From ZC4RG30 sp041168985 (lineage in GTDB: Bacteria; Pseudomonadota; Gammaproteobacteria; Steroidobacterales; Steroidobacteraceae), in contig JBEEKA010000252.1 in assembly GCA_041168985.1 (NCBI GenBank), forward strand, positions 1 to 19,585: 19,585 nucleotides of DNA. The letters are read 5' to 3'. The notes under the pieces are model-generated. The model saw nothing but the letters and a program-made list of their open reading frames with translations, searched no databases and was not told the DNA's origin. Position numbers and translations under genes: made by a program. This document shows, piece by piece, positions 1 through 7,364 of this stretch (within the stretch, counting starts at the first letter, position 1; every line of letters starts with the position of its first letter).

Positions 1-747
1 GATGGCTCCCTGTCCCTGTCCTTCAACAAGGGATTCTTCTCGAACGGCGACTCCCGCGAACCGGAGCAGGCCGGTGTCTGGGGCGCCGTCGTGGGGTCGC
101 TGCTGACACTGGGCGTGACCCTGCTGCTGTCGTTCCCGATCGGTGTCGCCGCGGCGATCTACCTCGAGGAATTCGCGCGCAAGGGCAAGTGGACGGATCT
201 CATCGAGGTCAACATCAACAACCTCGCGGCGGTGCCTTCGATCGTGTTCGGTCTGCTGGGCCTGGCCGTGTTCCTGAACCTCTTCGGAATGCCCCGCTCG
301 GCGCCGCTGGTCGGGGGCATCGTGCTGACGCTGCTGACGCTGCCGACGATCATCATCGCGTCCCGTGCGGCGTTGAAGGCGGTGCCGCCGTCGATCCGGG
401 AAGCGGCGCTGGGCATGGGGGCCTCGCGCATCCAGATGGTCATGCACCATGTCTTCCCGCTGGCGATGCCGGGCATGCTGACCGGCACGATCATCGGCAT
501 GGCGCGCGCGCTGGGCGAGACGGCGCCGCTGCTGATGATCGGCATGGTAGCCTTCATCGTCGACGTGCCGAAGGGACTGTCCGATCCCGCCACGGTCTTG
601 CCGGTCCAGGTCTACCTGTGGGCGGACAGTGCCGAACGCGCTTTCGTCGAACGCACGTCCGCAGCCATCCTCGTCCTGCTGGCCTTCCTCATTCTGATGA
701 ATGCCGCGGCCGTCTTCCTGCGCAACAGGTTCGAGCGCCGCTGGTAA
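1..747 (+). CDS. pstA: Phosphate ABC transporter permease PstA (5' end missing)
   Basis: This is the C-terminal 248 codons of an inner-membrane permease of the high-affinity phosphate importer PstSCAB; the reading frame is open from base 1, so the true start lies upstream. Several long hydrophobic stretches are visible (around codons 33-50, 77-95, 101-116, 160-190 and 218-240 of this fragment), typical of the membrane-spanning core. The coupling-helix EAA motif is clear: REAALGMGAS followed by the conserved FPLAMPG, which in this family docks onto the ATPase. The final RNRFERRW is a typical cytoplasmic, basic end. It lies 34 bases upstream of pstB on the same strand, as in other pst operons. 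PstC is the paralogous partner, but the neighbouring pstB and the sequence of the EAA region favour PstA. Confidence 0.93.
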   Translation, partial: DGSLSLSFNKGFFSNGDSREPEQAGVWGAVVGSLLTLGVTLLLSFPIGVAAAIYLEEFARKGKWTDLIEVNINNLAAVPSIVFGLLGLAVFLNLFGMPRSAPLVGGIVLTLLTLPTIIIASRAALKAVPPSIREAALGMGASRIQMVMHHVFPLAMPGMLTGTIIGMARALGETAPLLMIGMVAFIVDVPKGLSDPATVLPVQVYLWADSAERAFVERTSAAILVLLAFLILMNAAAVFLRNRFERRW

Positions 748-781
748 GCCGGCAGCGCCCTGCATCCGAGGTCCTAACTGA

Positions 782-1618
782 ATGTCCACCGAGAACGCCG
801 TGAACACCGCCAGTCCACCGGTTCCCGAGAACTGCCGCACGGTCGGCGTGGTGACCGTCGAGAACGCCGTGCTCAGCGCGCGCGGGGTCGATGTCTATTA
901 CGGCGAAAAGCGTGCCATCAAGGAAGTCAGCGTCGACATCGCCCGCAACCAGGTGCTGGCCATGATCGGTCCGTCAGGCTGCGGCAAGTCTACTTTCCTG
1001 CGCTGCCTCAACCGGATGAACGACACGATCGAGGGCTGTCGGGTCTCGGGTTCCATCACGCTGGAAGGGCAGGACATCTACGCGAAGAGTCAGGACGTCG
1101 TGCCGCTGCGTGCCCGCATCGGGATGGTGTTCCAGAAGCCCAATCCGTTCCCGAAGTCGATCTACGAGAACGTCGCCTACGGGCCGCGCATCCATGGACT
1201 GGCCGCGGACCGCGTCGAACTCGATGAAATCGTGCAGACCAGCCTGCACCGCGCCGGACTGTGGGACGAGGTCAAGGACCGGCTCAACCAGCCGGGCACG
1301 GGTTTGTCGGGCGGGCAGCAGCAGCGGCTGTGCATCGCGCGCACGATCGCCGTGAATCCGGAAATCATCCTGATGGACGAGCCCTGCTCTGCGCTGGACC
1401 CGATCGCCACGGCCCGCATCGAGGACCTGATCGACGAGCTGCGCGAACAGTATGCGATCGCGATCGTCACGCACTCGATGCAGCAGGCCGCGCGCGTCTC
1501 GCAGCGCACGGCCTATTTCCATCTCGGCGACCTGATCGAGGTCGGCGAGACGGACCGCATCTTCACCAATCCCCGGCACAAGCTGACCGAGGACTACATC
1601 ACGGGTCGCTTCGGCTAA
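782..1618 (+). CDS. pstB: Phosphate ABC transporter ATPase PstB
   Basis: This cytoplasmic ATPase powers phosphate import through PstC/PstA and takes part in PhoR/PhoB signalling. All nucleotide-binding motifs are intact: Walker A GPSGCGKST at residues 63-71, Q-loop Q118 in MVFQKPNPFP, ABC signature LSGGQQQR at 175-182, Walker B IILMDE ending at catalytic E200, and switch H231 in VTHSMQQ. The conserved end TEDYITGRFG is present. At 278 residues it is about 20 longer than the E. coli protein because of an extra N-terminal segment. The chosen ATG has a good ribosome site, GAGGT at 768-772, nine bases away; in-frame GTGs at 848 and 851 would give a more typical length but lack such a site. No phoU follows; the next gene is convergent dapD. 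Confidence 0.97.
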   Translation: MSTENAVNTASPPVPENCRTVGVVTVENAVLSARGVDVYYGEKRAIKEVSVDIARNQVLAMIGPSGCGKSTFLRCLNRMNDTIEGCRVSGSITLEGQDIYAKSQDVVPLRARIGMVFQKPNPFPKSIYENVAYGPRIHGLAADRVELDEIVQTSLHRAGLWDEVKDRLNQPGTGLSGGQQQRLCIARTIAVNPEIILMDEPCSALDPIATARIEDLIDELREQYAIAIVTHSMQQAARVSQRTAYFHLGDLIEVGETDRIFTNPRHKLTEDYITGRFG

Positions 1619-1628
1619 AAGCGACCCG
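1602..1628. terminator. Hairpin at the convergent pstB/dapD ends, possible two-way terminator
   Basis: Bases 1602-1611 and 1619-1628 form a perfect 10-bp inverted repeat with a 7-base loop. The loop contains the TAA stop codon of pstB, and the repeat ends 12 bases before the dapD stop. There is no T-run after the stem on either strand, so it is not a canonical intrinsic terminator. Its position between two converging genes only 22 bp apart suggests a role in blocking read-through or protecting the 3' ends of both transcripts. The pairing is seen; the function is inferred. Confidence 0.55.
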
Positions 1629-1640
1629 CCGTGGTCGACG

Positions 1641-2468
1641 TCAGTCGGCCATGCGCAGCAGTTCGTTGATCGACGTCTTCGCGCGCGTCTTCTCGTCGAC
1701 GCGCTTCACGATCACCGCGCAGGCCAGGCTGTAACGGCCATCCGCCGAGGGCAGGGCGCCCGGCACCACCACCGAACCCGGCGGCACGCGACCGTAGGTC
1801 ACTTCACCCGTGGCGCGGTCGTAGATCTTCGTGCTCTGGCTGATGAACACGCCCATCGCCAGCACCGAACCGCGGCCGACGATCACGCCTTCCACGACTT
1901 CCGAGCGCGCGCCGATGAAGCAATCGTCCTCGATGATCGTCGGGTTCGCCTGCAGTGGCTCCAGCACGCCGCCGATGCCGACGCCACCCGACAGGTGCAC
2001 GTTCCTGCCGATCTGCGCGCAGGAACCGACCGTCGCCCAGGTGTCCACCATCGTGCCCGAATCGACATAGGCGCCGATGTTCACGTAGGAGGGCATGAGC
2101 ACGACGTTCGGCGCGATGTAGGCGCCGCGGCGCGCCACAGCGGACGGCACCACACGCACGCCGCCGGCCTTCAGCTGGGCGGCATCCTGGTGGGCGAACT
2201 TCAGGGGCACCTTGTCGTAGTAACGCACGCTGCCGGCATCGATGACCTGGTTGTCGTTGATGCGGAAGTACAGCAGCACCGCCTTCTTCAGCCATTCGTT
2301 CACCTGCCAGGCGTCGCCCAACTGCGTCGCGATGCGCGCGCGGCCGCTGTCGAGCTGGCCGATGCAGTCCTCGATCGCGGCACGCGTGCCGGCGTCGACG
2401 GTGGAGGGGGTGATTTCGGCGCGACGCTCGAAAGCGGCTTCGATCGTCTTCTGCAGGGTATCGGTCAT
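1641..2468 (-). CDS. dapD: 2,3,4,5-tetrahydropyridine-2,6-dicarboxylate N-succinyltransferase DapD
   Basis: DapD transfers succinyl from succinyl-CoA to tetrahydrodipicolinate, committing to the succinylase branch of lysine and meso-diaminopimelate synthesis; it is a cytoplasmic trimer. The 275-residue product is within one residue of the E. coli length. Residues 1-100 form the helical N-terminal domain (KKAVLLYFRIND). Residues about 105-240 are a left-handed parallel beta-helix of hexapeptide repeats, including VNIGAYVDSGTMVDTWATVG with the likely catalytic D142 and the GVGIGGVLEP loop. The ATG is fixed by the conserved MTDTLQKTIEAAFERR start; its ribosome site is weak. It begins 22 bases after the dapC stop and is probably co-transcribed with it as the last gene of the map-glnD-dapC-dapD unit. 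Confidence 0.97.
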   Translation of the reverse strand: MTDTLQKTIEAAFERRAEITPSTVDAGTRAAIEDCIGQLDSGRARIATQLGDAWQVNEWLKKAVLLYFRINDNQVIDAGSVRYYDKVPLKFAHQDAAQLKAGGVRVVPSAVARRGAYIAPNVVLMPSYVNIGAYVDSGTMVDTWATVGSCAQIGRNVHLSGGVGIGGVLEPLQANPTIIEDDCFIGARSEVVEGVIVGRGSVLAMGVFISQSTKIYDRATGEVTYGRVPPGSVVVPGALPSADGRYSLACAVIVKRVDEKTRAKTSINELLRMAD

Positions 2469-2490
2469 GGCAGTTCCAGTTCGGTAAGGG

Positions 2491-3690
2491 TCAAAGGGAA
2501 AGGGTGAAGGCGCGGATGCGGCGCGCCGCCTCGACACATTCATCGACGGTGGCGACGAGCGAAATGCGGATGCGGCCGCGGCCCGGGTTGGCGCCCGCGT
2601 TGTCGCGGGCGAGGAAGGTGCCCGGCACCACGGTGACGTTCTGCGTCTCGAAAAGCCCGGCGGTGAATGCCACGTCGTCACCGGGTACCTTCTGCCAGAG
2701 GTAGAAGCCGCCTGCCGGGCGTTCGACGTCGAGCACCTCGGACAGGAGGGGTACCACCCGGTCGTACTTCTCGCGGTACAGCGCGCGGTTCGCACGCACG
2801 TGCGCATCGTCTTCCCAGGCCAGGATGCTGGCGCGCTGCGTCGGAATCGGCATGGCGCAGCCGTGGTAGGTCCGGTACAGCAGGAACTTCGCCATGGTCT
2901 CCGGGCAGCCGGCGACAAAGCCCGAGCGCAGGCCCGGCACGCTGGAGCGCTTCGACAGCGAGTGGAAGACCATGCAGTGGCGGAAGGAATCGTTGCCCAT
3001 GGCCTGGGCGACGGCGAGCAGCGACGTCGGCGGATCCGATTCGTCGTCGAACAGCTCCGCATAGCACTCGTCGGCAGCGATCATGAAATCGTATCGGGCC
3101 GCGAGTTCCAGGGCCTGGCGCAGGTAGTCGCGCGACAGGACGGAACCGACCGGGTTGCCCGGGCTGCACAGGAACAGGACCTGGCAGCGGCGCCACGTCG
3201 ATTCATCGACGGCGTCGAGGTCGGGCAGGTACCCATTGGCCTCGGTCGTGTCGAGGTACACCGGCTCCGCACCGGCGAGCAGCGCGGCGCCTTCGTAGAT
3301 CTGGTAGCAGGGGTTCGGCATCAGCACCGCGGGCCGGTCCAGTCCACGGTCGACGACGGCCTGCACGAAGGCAAAGAGGGCCTCGCGCGTGCCGTTGACC
3401 GGCAGGACCATGCGGCCGGCGTCGACGCTGTCGGGCCGCAGCGCGAAACGCCGTTCCAGCCACCGCGCGCAGGCCGCGCGCGTTTCGTCGAGACCCTTGG
3501 TCGCGGGATAACTGCCGAGCTCGTCCATCCCGTCACGCAGCGCCTGGAGAACGAAACCCGGTGGTGCATGTTTCGGCTCGCCGATCGACAGGGCGATATG
3601 TCGCAGCCCGGACGGTGCCTTGAGGGGGGCCTTCAGGCGCGCAAGGCGTTCGAAAGGATAGGCGACGAGGCGCCCGAGGTCGGGATTCAT
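2491..3690 (-). CDS. dapC: Succinyldiaminopimelate transaminase DapC
   Basis: A PLP-dependent fold-type I aminotransferase of 399 residues. Visible features are the GSYPATKG substrate-side motif, SPGNP with N179, ADECY with D207 for the PLP ring nitrogen, the Schiff-base lysine K247 in HSLSKRSSVPGLRSGF, and the carboxylate-binding R375 in RIRISL. The form around K247 matches the DapC type rather than the acetylornithine aminotransferase ArgD, which many bacteria use for this step. It makes N-succinyl-diaminopimelate from the product of DapD, and dapD follows directly, which supports the call. The frame continues upstream, but the ATG at MNPDLGRLVAYPFERL matches the family start and falls 13 bases after the glnD stop. 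The ribosome site is poor, so translation may be coupled to glnD. Confidence 0.93.
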   Translation of the reverse strand: MNPDLGRLVAYPFERLARLKAPLKAPSGLRHIALSIGEPKHAPPGFVLQALRDGMDELGSYPATKGLDETRAACARWLERRFALRPDSVDAGRMVLPVNGTREALFAFVQAVVDRGLDRPAVLMPNPCYQIYEGAALLAGAEPVYLDTTEANGYLPDLDAVDESTWRRCQVLFLCSPGNPVGSVLSRDYLRQALELAARYDFMIAADECYAELFDDESDPPTSLLAVAQAMGNDSFRHCMVFHSLSKRSSVPGLRSGFVAGCPETMAKFLLYRTYHGCAMPIPTQRASILAWEDDAHVRANRALYREKYDRVVPLLSEVLDVERPAGGFYLWQKVPGDDVAFTAGLFETQNVTVVPGTFLARDNAGANPGRGRIRISLVATVDECVEAARRIRAFTLSL

Positions 3691-3703
3691 GCAGGGTCCG
3701 GGA

Positions 3704-6406
3704 TCAGGGGCCGCGGTGGAGCGCGGCAAGAAGTCGCTGCCGCAGGTTTTCGGCTGCGGTTTCGTCCAGCGGCTGTTGTGCCGGATCGGTGACGTAGAAG
3801 ACGTCCTCCGCCCGTTCGCCCAGCGTGCTGACCTTCGCGCCATGCAGGTCGATGCGCAACTCCCACAGCACCTTGCCTACGTCGCACAGCAGTCCTGGCC
3901 GGTCGCCGGCGATGAGTTCGAGCACGGTGCGGCGGTTGTGCTCGTCCGTGCTGATCGCGAGTTGCGTCGGGGTGTTGAACATCCGGACCTGCCGGGGCGC
4001 TCGGCGCGAGACGCCCAGCGCGGAGTCTTCCGGACGCTGCAGGGAGCGCCAGAGCTGCTCCTCGATTTCACGGACGCGCTCGGGGTCTTCGATCGGCGCG
4101 CCGTCCTCCTCGAGCACGTGGTACAGGTCGAGGCTGAAACCGTTTTCCGTCGGCGTGATGCGGGCGTCGACGATCGTCAGTCCCAGCTGGTCGAGCACCG
4201 CGGTCGCACGCGCGAAGCCGTGGCGTCGGTGCGGCGCGTGGATCAGCACGGCGGTCGTACCCCGCTCGCTGCGTGGTTCGACCGACACGAGGGGCTCTTC
4301 CGACGAGGGGTCGCGATGGACCAGCAGCCTCGTATGCCAGGCGATTTCCTGCGGTGAATGCCGCAGGAAATAGGCCGGTGACAGGCGTGCCCAGATGCCA
4401 TCGACGCCATCCGTGACGCCCTGTTCGGACAGCAGGGCCCGGGCGCCGTCCTGGTGCTCGCGCAACAGCTGTTCCTCGTCGATTGGTCGTTCGAGTCCGC
4501 GACGCAGGGCACCGCGTACCCGTTCGTAGAATTCCTGGAACAGAGAGGCCTTCCAGGAATTCCACAGCCTCGGATTGGTCCCGCGCACGTCAGCGACCGT
4601 AAGCATGTAAAGGCAGTCGAGGTGGTTCTCGTCGCCGACCTGCTGGGCGAATTCGTTGATGACCTGGGGGTCGGCGATGTCCTTCTTCTGTGCCGTCAAC
4701 GACAGCAGCAGGTGGTTGCGTACCAGCCAGGCCACGAGTCGTGCGTCGTAGCGCGACAGGCCCTGTTCGAGGCAGAAGGCCTCCGCATCGACGGACCCCA
4801 GTTCCGAATGGTCGCCGCCACGGCCCTTCGCGATGTCATGGAACAGCGCGGCCAGATAGACGATCTCCGGCTTCGGCAGCAGCTGCATGATGCCGGAAAG
4901 CAGCGGGAATTCATGGTCGAACTTCGGCATGGCCAGCCGGCGCAGGTTCGACAGGACGAACAGCGTGTGGGCGTCCACCGTGTAGGCGTGGAACAGGTCG
5001 TACTGCATGCGGCCGACGATCCGGCCGAAAGCCGGGATGTAGCGACCGAGGATGCCGTAGGTATTCATGCGCCGCAGTTCATGCGTCACGCCGACCGGCG
5101 CGCGAAGGATCTCGAGGAAGAGCCGGTGGTGGCGCGGGTTCTGGCGGAACTCCTCGTCGATCAGCCACAGGTGGCGCGCGAGGGAGCGCATCGTTGCCGC
5201 CCGGACGCCCCGGATCTCGGGGTGCTGCTGGAGCAGCACGAACAGTTCCAGCAGGGCGGAGGGGTTGCGGGCGAAGGTGTCCGGCGAAACGGCTTCCAGG
5301 TGGTCGTTGCGGATCTGGAACCGGGGATTGATGGACCGCGGCGGTCCTTCTTCGGACAGGATGGCGTCGCGGAACAACTGCAGCAGCAGTTCGTTCAGGA
5401 AGCTGACATCCAGCACCGTGCGGTAATACCGCTGCATCAGCTGTTCGACGGCCAGTGTGTACGAGGCGTCCTCGTAGCCGAAGCTCTGTGCCAGCTTGAT
5501 CTGGTGGTCGAAGAGCAGGCGGTCTTCATGCCGGCCGGTGAGCACGTGCAGCCCGAACCGGACTTTCCAGAGGAACTCCTGCGCCTGCTGGAGCTTCCTC
5601 AGTTCCGCGGGGGTCAGATAGCCCTGCGTGACCAGTTCCTCGAGGCCCTGCACGCCGAAGTGGCGCTTGGCCACCCAGCCGATTGTCTGCAGGTCCCTCA
5701 GCCCGCCCGGGCCGGTCTTCACGTTCGGCTCGAGGTTGTACGCTGTGTCGTTCGCCTTCGCGTGCCGGTCGGCCTGTTCCTTGAGCTTGGCCTCGAAGAA
5801 CTGGCGCGCCGGCCAGATACGGTCCGGCGCCAGCGCGCGGCGCATTGTCTCGGGCAGCGTCTCGGAACCCGCGACATGGCGGGACTCGAGCAGCGTCGTC
5901 ATGACGCCCACGTCGGCGCTGCTTTCCTCCGCGCACTGGGAAGGCGTGCGCACGCTGTGGCCCACCTCGAGGCCGATGTCCCAGAGGAATCGAACCAGCT
6001 GTTCGACCTGGCCGCGCGCCGAGTCGTGCAGCTCCTCGCCTTCGGGCACCAGCACGAGGATGTCGACGTCTGACGCCGGATGCAGCTCGCCGCGACCGTA
6101 ACCGCCAACGGCAAGCAGGGAGAAACTTGCGGCCAGCGACGGTTCCAGCTGGCGCTGCCAGGCGATCTGCAGCAGGGTGTCGACGAATCGCGCCCTGCCA
6201 TGGACCAGGGCCTCGACGGCCACTTCGGTGTCGAAGAATCGCTTGAGGTCTTCCTGCGATGCCCTTACGGCATCCCGAAAGGCCTCGGGCGCGTAGTCGC
6301 GCGCCGCCAGTGTCCCGCCGAGCTGGTCCAGCAAGGGCCAGTGCAGGATGAGCGGCGTTTCCATTGTTTCTTCTTCATCGAGCGCGGCCTGCTTGTAGGA
6401 CACCAT
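3704..6406 (-). CDS. glnD: Bifunctional PII uridylyltransferase/uridylyl-removing enzyme GlnD
   Basis: GlnD senses glutamine and adds or removes UMP on PII proteins, so controlling glutamine synthetase and nitrogen-responsive transcription. The 900-residue protein has the full architecture: a nucleotidyltransferase domain with GGYGRGELHPASDVD at 101-115; the linked helical domain; an HD domain with ALFHDIAKGRGGDHSELG, metal ligands H523 and D524; and two C-terminal ACT domains (about 715-785 and 825-890; the second contains AGDRPGLLCDVGKVL) that bind glutamine. E. coli GlnD has 890 residues. Two starts are possible: the ATG at 6406, preceded by GAGG six bases away and two bases after the map stop, and an ATG at 6364 (METPLILHW). 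I prefer the first for its ribosome site. It is the second gene of the map-led unit. Confidence 0.97.
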   Translation of the reverse strand: MVSYKQAALDEEETMETPLILHWPLLDQLGGTLAARDYAPEAFRDAVRASQEDLKRFFDTEVAVEALVHGRARFVDTLLQIAWQRQLEPSLAASFSLLAVGGYGRGELHPASDVDILVLVPEGEELHDSARGQVEQLVRFLWDIGLEVGHSVRTPSQCAEESSADVGVMTTLLESRHVAGSETLPETMRRALAPDRIWPARQFFEAKLKEQADRHAKANDTAYNLEPNVKTGPGGLRDLQTIGWVAKRHFGVQGLEELVTQGYLTPAELRKLQQAQEFLWKVRFGLHVLTGRHEDRLLFDHQIKLAQSFGYEDASYTLAVEQLMQRYYRTVLDVSFLNELLLQLFRDAILSEEGPPRSINPRFQIRNDHLEAVSPDTFARNPSALLELFVLLQQHPEIRGVRAATMRSLARHLWLIDEEFRQNPRHHRLFLEILRAPVGVTHELRRMNTYGILGRYIPAFGRIVGRMQYDLFHAYTVDAHTLFVLSNLRRLAMPKFDHEFPLLSGIMQLLPKPEIVYLAALFHDIAKGRGGDHSELGSVDAEAFCLEQGLSRYDARLVAWLVRNHLLLSLTAQKKDIADPQVINEFAQQVGDENHLDCLYMLTVADVRGTNPRLWNSWKASLFQEFYERVRGALRRGLERPIDEEQLLREHQDGARALLSEQGVTDGVDGIWARLSPAYFLRHSPQEIAWHTRLLVHRDPSSEEPLVSVEPRSERGTTAVLIHAPHRRHGFARATAVLDQLGLTIVDARITPTENGFSLDLYHVLEEDGAPIEDPERVREIEEQLWRSLQRPEDSALGVSRRAPRQVRMFNTPTQLAISTDEHNRRTVLELIAGDRPGLLCDVGKVLWELRIDLHGAKVSTLGERAEDVFYVTDPAQQPLDETAAENLRQRLLAALHRGP

Positions 6407-6408
6407 GG

Positions 6409-7176
6409 TCAGCCTCGCTCGCTCGCGCCCAGCGTCATGATTTCAACGCCTGCCGCGGTGACCAGCACGGTGTGCTCCCACTGCGCGGACAGCGAATGGT
6501 CCTTGGTGACCACCGTCCAGCCATCGGGCAGTTGCCGCACGTGGCGTCTGCCTGCATTGATCATGGGCTCGATGGTGAACGTCATGCCTTCCTTCAGTTC
6601 GAGCCCGCTGCCCGGCGTGCCGTAATGAAGGACCTGCGGGTCTTCGTGGTACACGCGACCGATGCCGTGCCCGCAGTACTCGCGCACGACCGAGAACCCG
6701 TTCGCTTCCACCAGCGCCTGGATCGCATGGCCGATGTCGCCCAGGCGGGCCCCCGGACGGACGATGCGGATGCCTTCCCACATCGCCTCGCGGCACACCG
6801 TGGACAGGCGTTCCGCCTGCACGGGTGGTTTGCCCACGTAGTACATCCGGCTGGTGTCCCCGTGGAATCCATCGACGATGACGGTGACATCGATGTTGAC
6901 GATATCGCCGGCCTTGAGGCGCTTGTCGTTGGGGATGCCATGGCAGACGACATGGTTCACGGACGAGCAGATCGTCTTCGGGAAGCCCCGGTATCCGAGG
7001 TTCGCCGGGATGGCGCGCTGCACATCTACGATGAAGTCGTGGCAGCGACGGTCGAGTTCCTCGGTCGTCACGCCGGGCTGGACGTGCTCGGTGATCATGT
7101 CGAGTACGTCGGCGGCGAGGCGCCCCGCGACTCGCATTTTCTGCTGCTCGTCCGGGGTCTTGATGGTGATGTGCAT
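6409..7176 (-). CDS. map: Type I methionine aminopeptidase
   Basis: Removes the initiator methionine from nascent proteins; cytosolic, ribosome-associated metalloenzyme. The 255-residue length is typical of the compact type I form without the zinc-finger N-terminal extension. All five metal ligands of the pita-bread fold are present: D96 (NIDVTVIVDG), D107 (HGDTS), H170 (YCGHGIG), E203 (FTIEPM) and E234 (QWEHT), together with substrate-side H79 in VCHGIP. The start MHITIKTPDE matches the family; AAGG lies four bases upstream as a modest ribosome site. The gene is divergent from rpsB, a common pairing in proteobacteria, and a predicted promoter at 7234-7262 would give a leader of about 50 bases. 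Its stop is two bases before the glnD start. Confidence 0.98.
   Translation of the reverse strand: MHITIKTPDEQQKMRVAGRLAADVLDMITEHVQPGVTTEELDRRCHDFIVDVQRAIPANLGYRGFPKTICSSVNHVVCHGIPNDKRLKAGDIVNIDVTVIVDGFHGDTSRMYYVGKPPVQAERLSTVCREAMWEGIRIVRPGARLGDIGHAIQALVEANGFSVVREYCGHGIGRVYHEDPQVLHYGTPGSGLELKEGMTFTIEPMINAGRRHVRQLPDGWTVVTKDHSLSAQWEHTVLVTAAGVEIMTLGASERG
6413..6416 (-). promoter_or_regulatory. Ribosome binding site supporting the upstream glnD start
   Basis: On the minus strand GAGG lies inside the last codons of map, six bases before the ATG at 6406. It favours this start over the internal ATG at 6364, whose upstream sequence is only purine-rich (GAAGAAGAAAC). The arrangement implies translational coupling of glnD to map. 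Confidence 0.5.
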
Positions 7177-7214
7177 GGGGCCTTGGGCGGGGAGAGGAGG
7201 GACGCGCTAAGGCG

Positions 7215-7243
7215 TTGTTTGCGCGGGAACTTCATGGTATAAA
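7215..7243 (+). promoter_or_regulatory. Sigma-70 promoter of rpsB-tsf with extended -10 and GC-rich discriminator
   Basis: TTGTTT at 7215-7220 and TATAAA at 7238-7243 are separated by 17 bases, and TGG at 7235-7237 supplies an extended -10. The next bases, GCGCCGCC, form a GC-rich discriminator of the kind that makes ribosomal promoters sensitive to ppGpp and to initiating nucleotide levels. From memory, rpsB promoters of gammaproteobacteria share an extended -10 and GC-rich discriminator. Start of transcription is expected near 7249-7251, just before a run of six T (7252-7257). Confidence 0.8.
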
Positions 7244-7262
7244 GCGCCGCCTTTTTTGGCAA
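7234..7262 (-). promoter_or_regulatory. Predicted sigma-70 promoter for map-glnD-dapC-dapD
   Basis: Reading the minus strand, TTGCCA (five of six matches to the -35 consensus; plus-strand 7257-7262) is followed after exactly 17 bases by TACCAT (four of six, keeping the essential TA...T; plus-strand 7234-7239). Transcription would begin near 7227, giving a leader of about 50 bases before map. The -10 overlaps the -10 of the rpsB promoter on the other strand. Seen as motifs only; no experimental support. Confidence 0.45.
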
Positions 7263-7364
7263 ACCAATCCCAGCGCATATCGTCACGGCTGGCCGGGTGT
7301 CCCAAGTGGATTGCCTGCCGGGGTGTGCGCCGAGGCCCCAACCCGAACGATTGAGGAGAAGACC
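7250..7364 (+). promoter_or_regulatory. 5' leader of rpsB, candidate S2 autoregulatory region
   Basis: About 115 untranslated bases precede rpsB. In E. coli, protein S2 represses its own operon by acting on a structured rpsB leader, and this leader is in the right place and of a plausible length. The sequence holds two related GGGTGT blocks (7295-7300 and 7321-7326); the first can fold as a small GGG/CCC hairpin, and GGGG at 7320-7323 can pair with CCCC at 7336-7339. The ribosome site GAGGAG at 7353-7358 lies six bases before the ATG. S2 binding is inferred from position, not demonstrated. Confidence 0.45.

Noticed and set aside
4454..6073. A 539-codon plus-strand open frame inside glnD
   Set aside because: It lies wholly antisense to an intact, fully conserved glnD; its translation shows no domain and no ribosome site.
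7226..7232. GGAACTT, an exact match to the sigma-E -35 consensus
   Set aside because: No TCTGA-like -10 lies about 16 bases downstream, and the match falls in the spacer of the well-formed rpsB promoter.
7249..7260. GCC-T6-GGC as a terminator hairpin for map or rpsB
   Set aside because: A 3-bp stem is too weak; the T-run is better explained as the start of the rpsB transcript.
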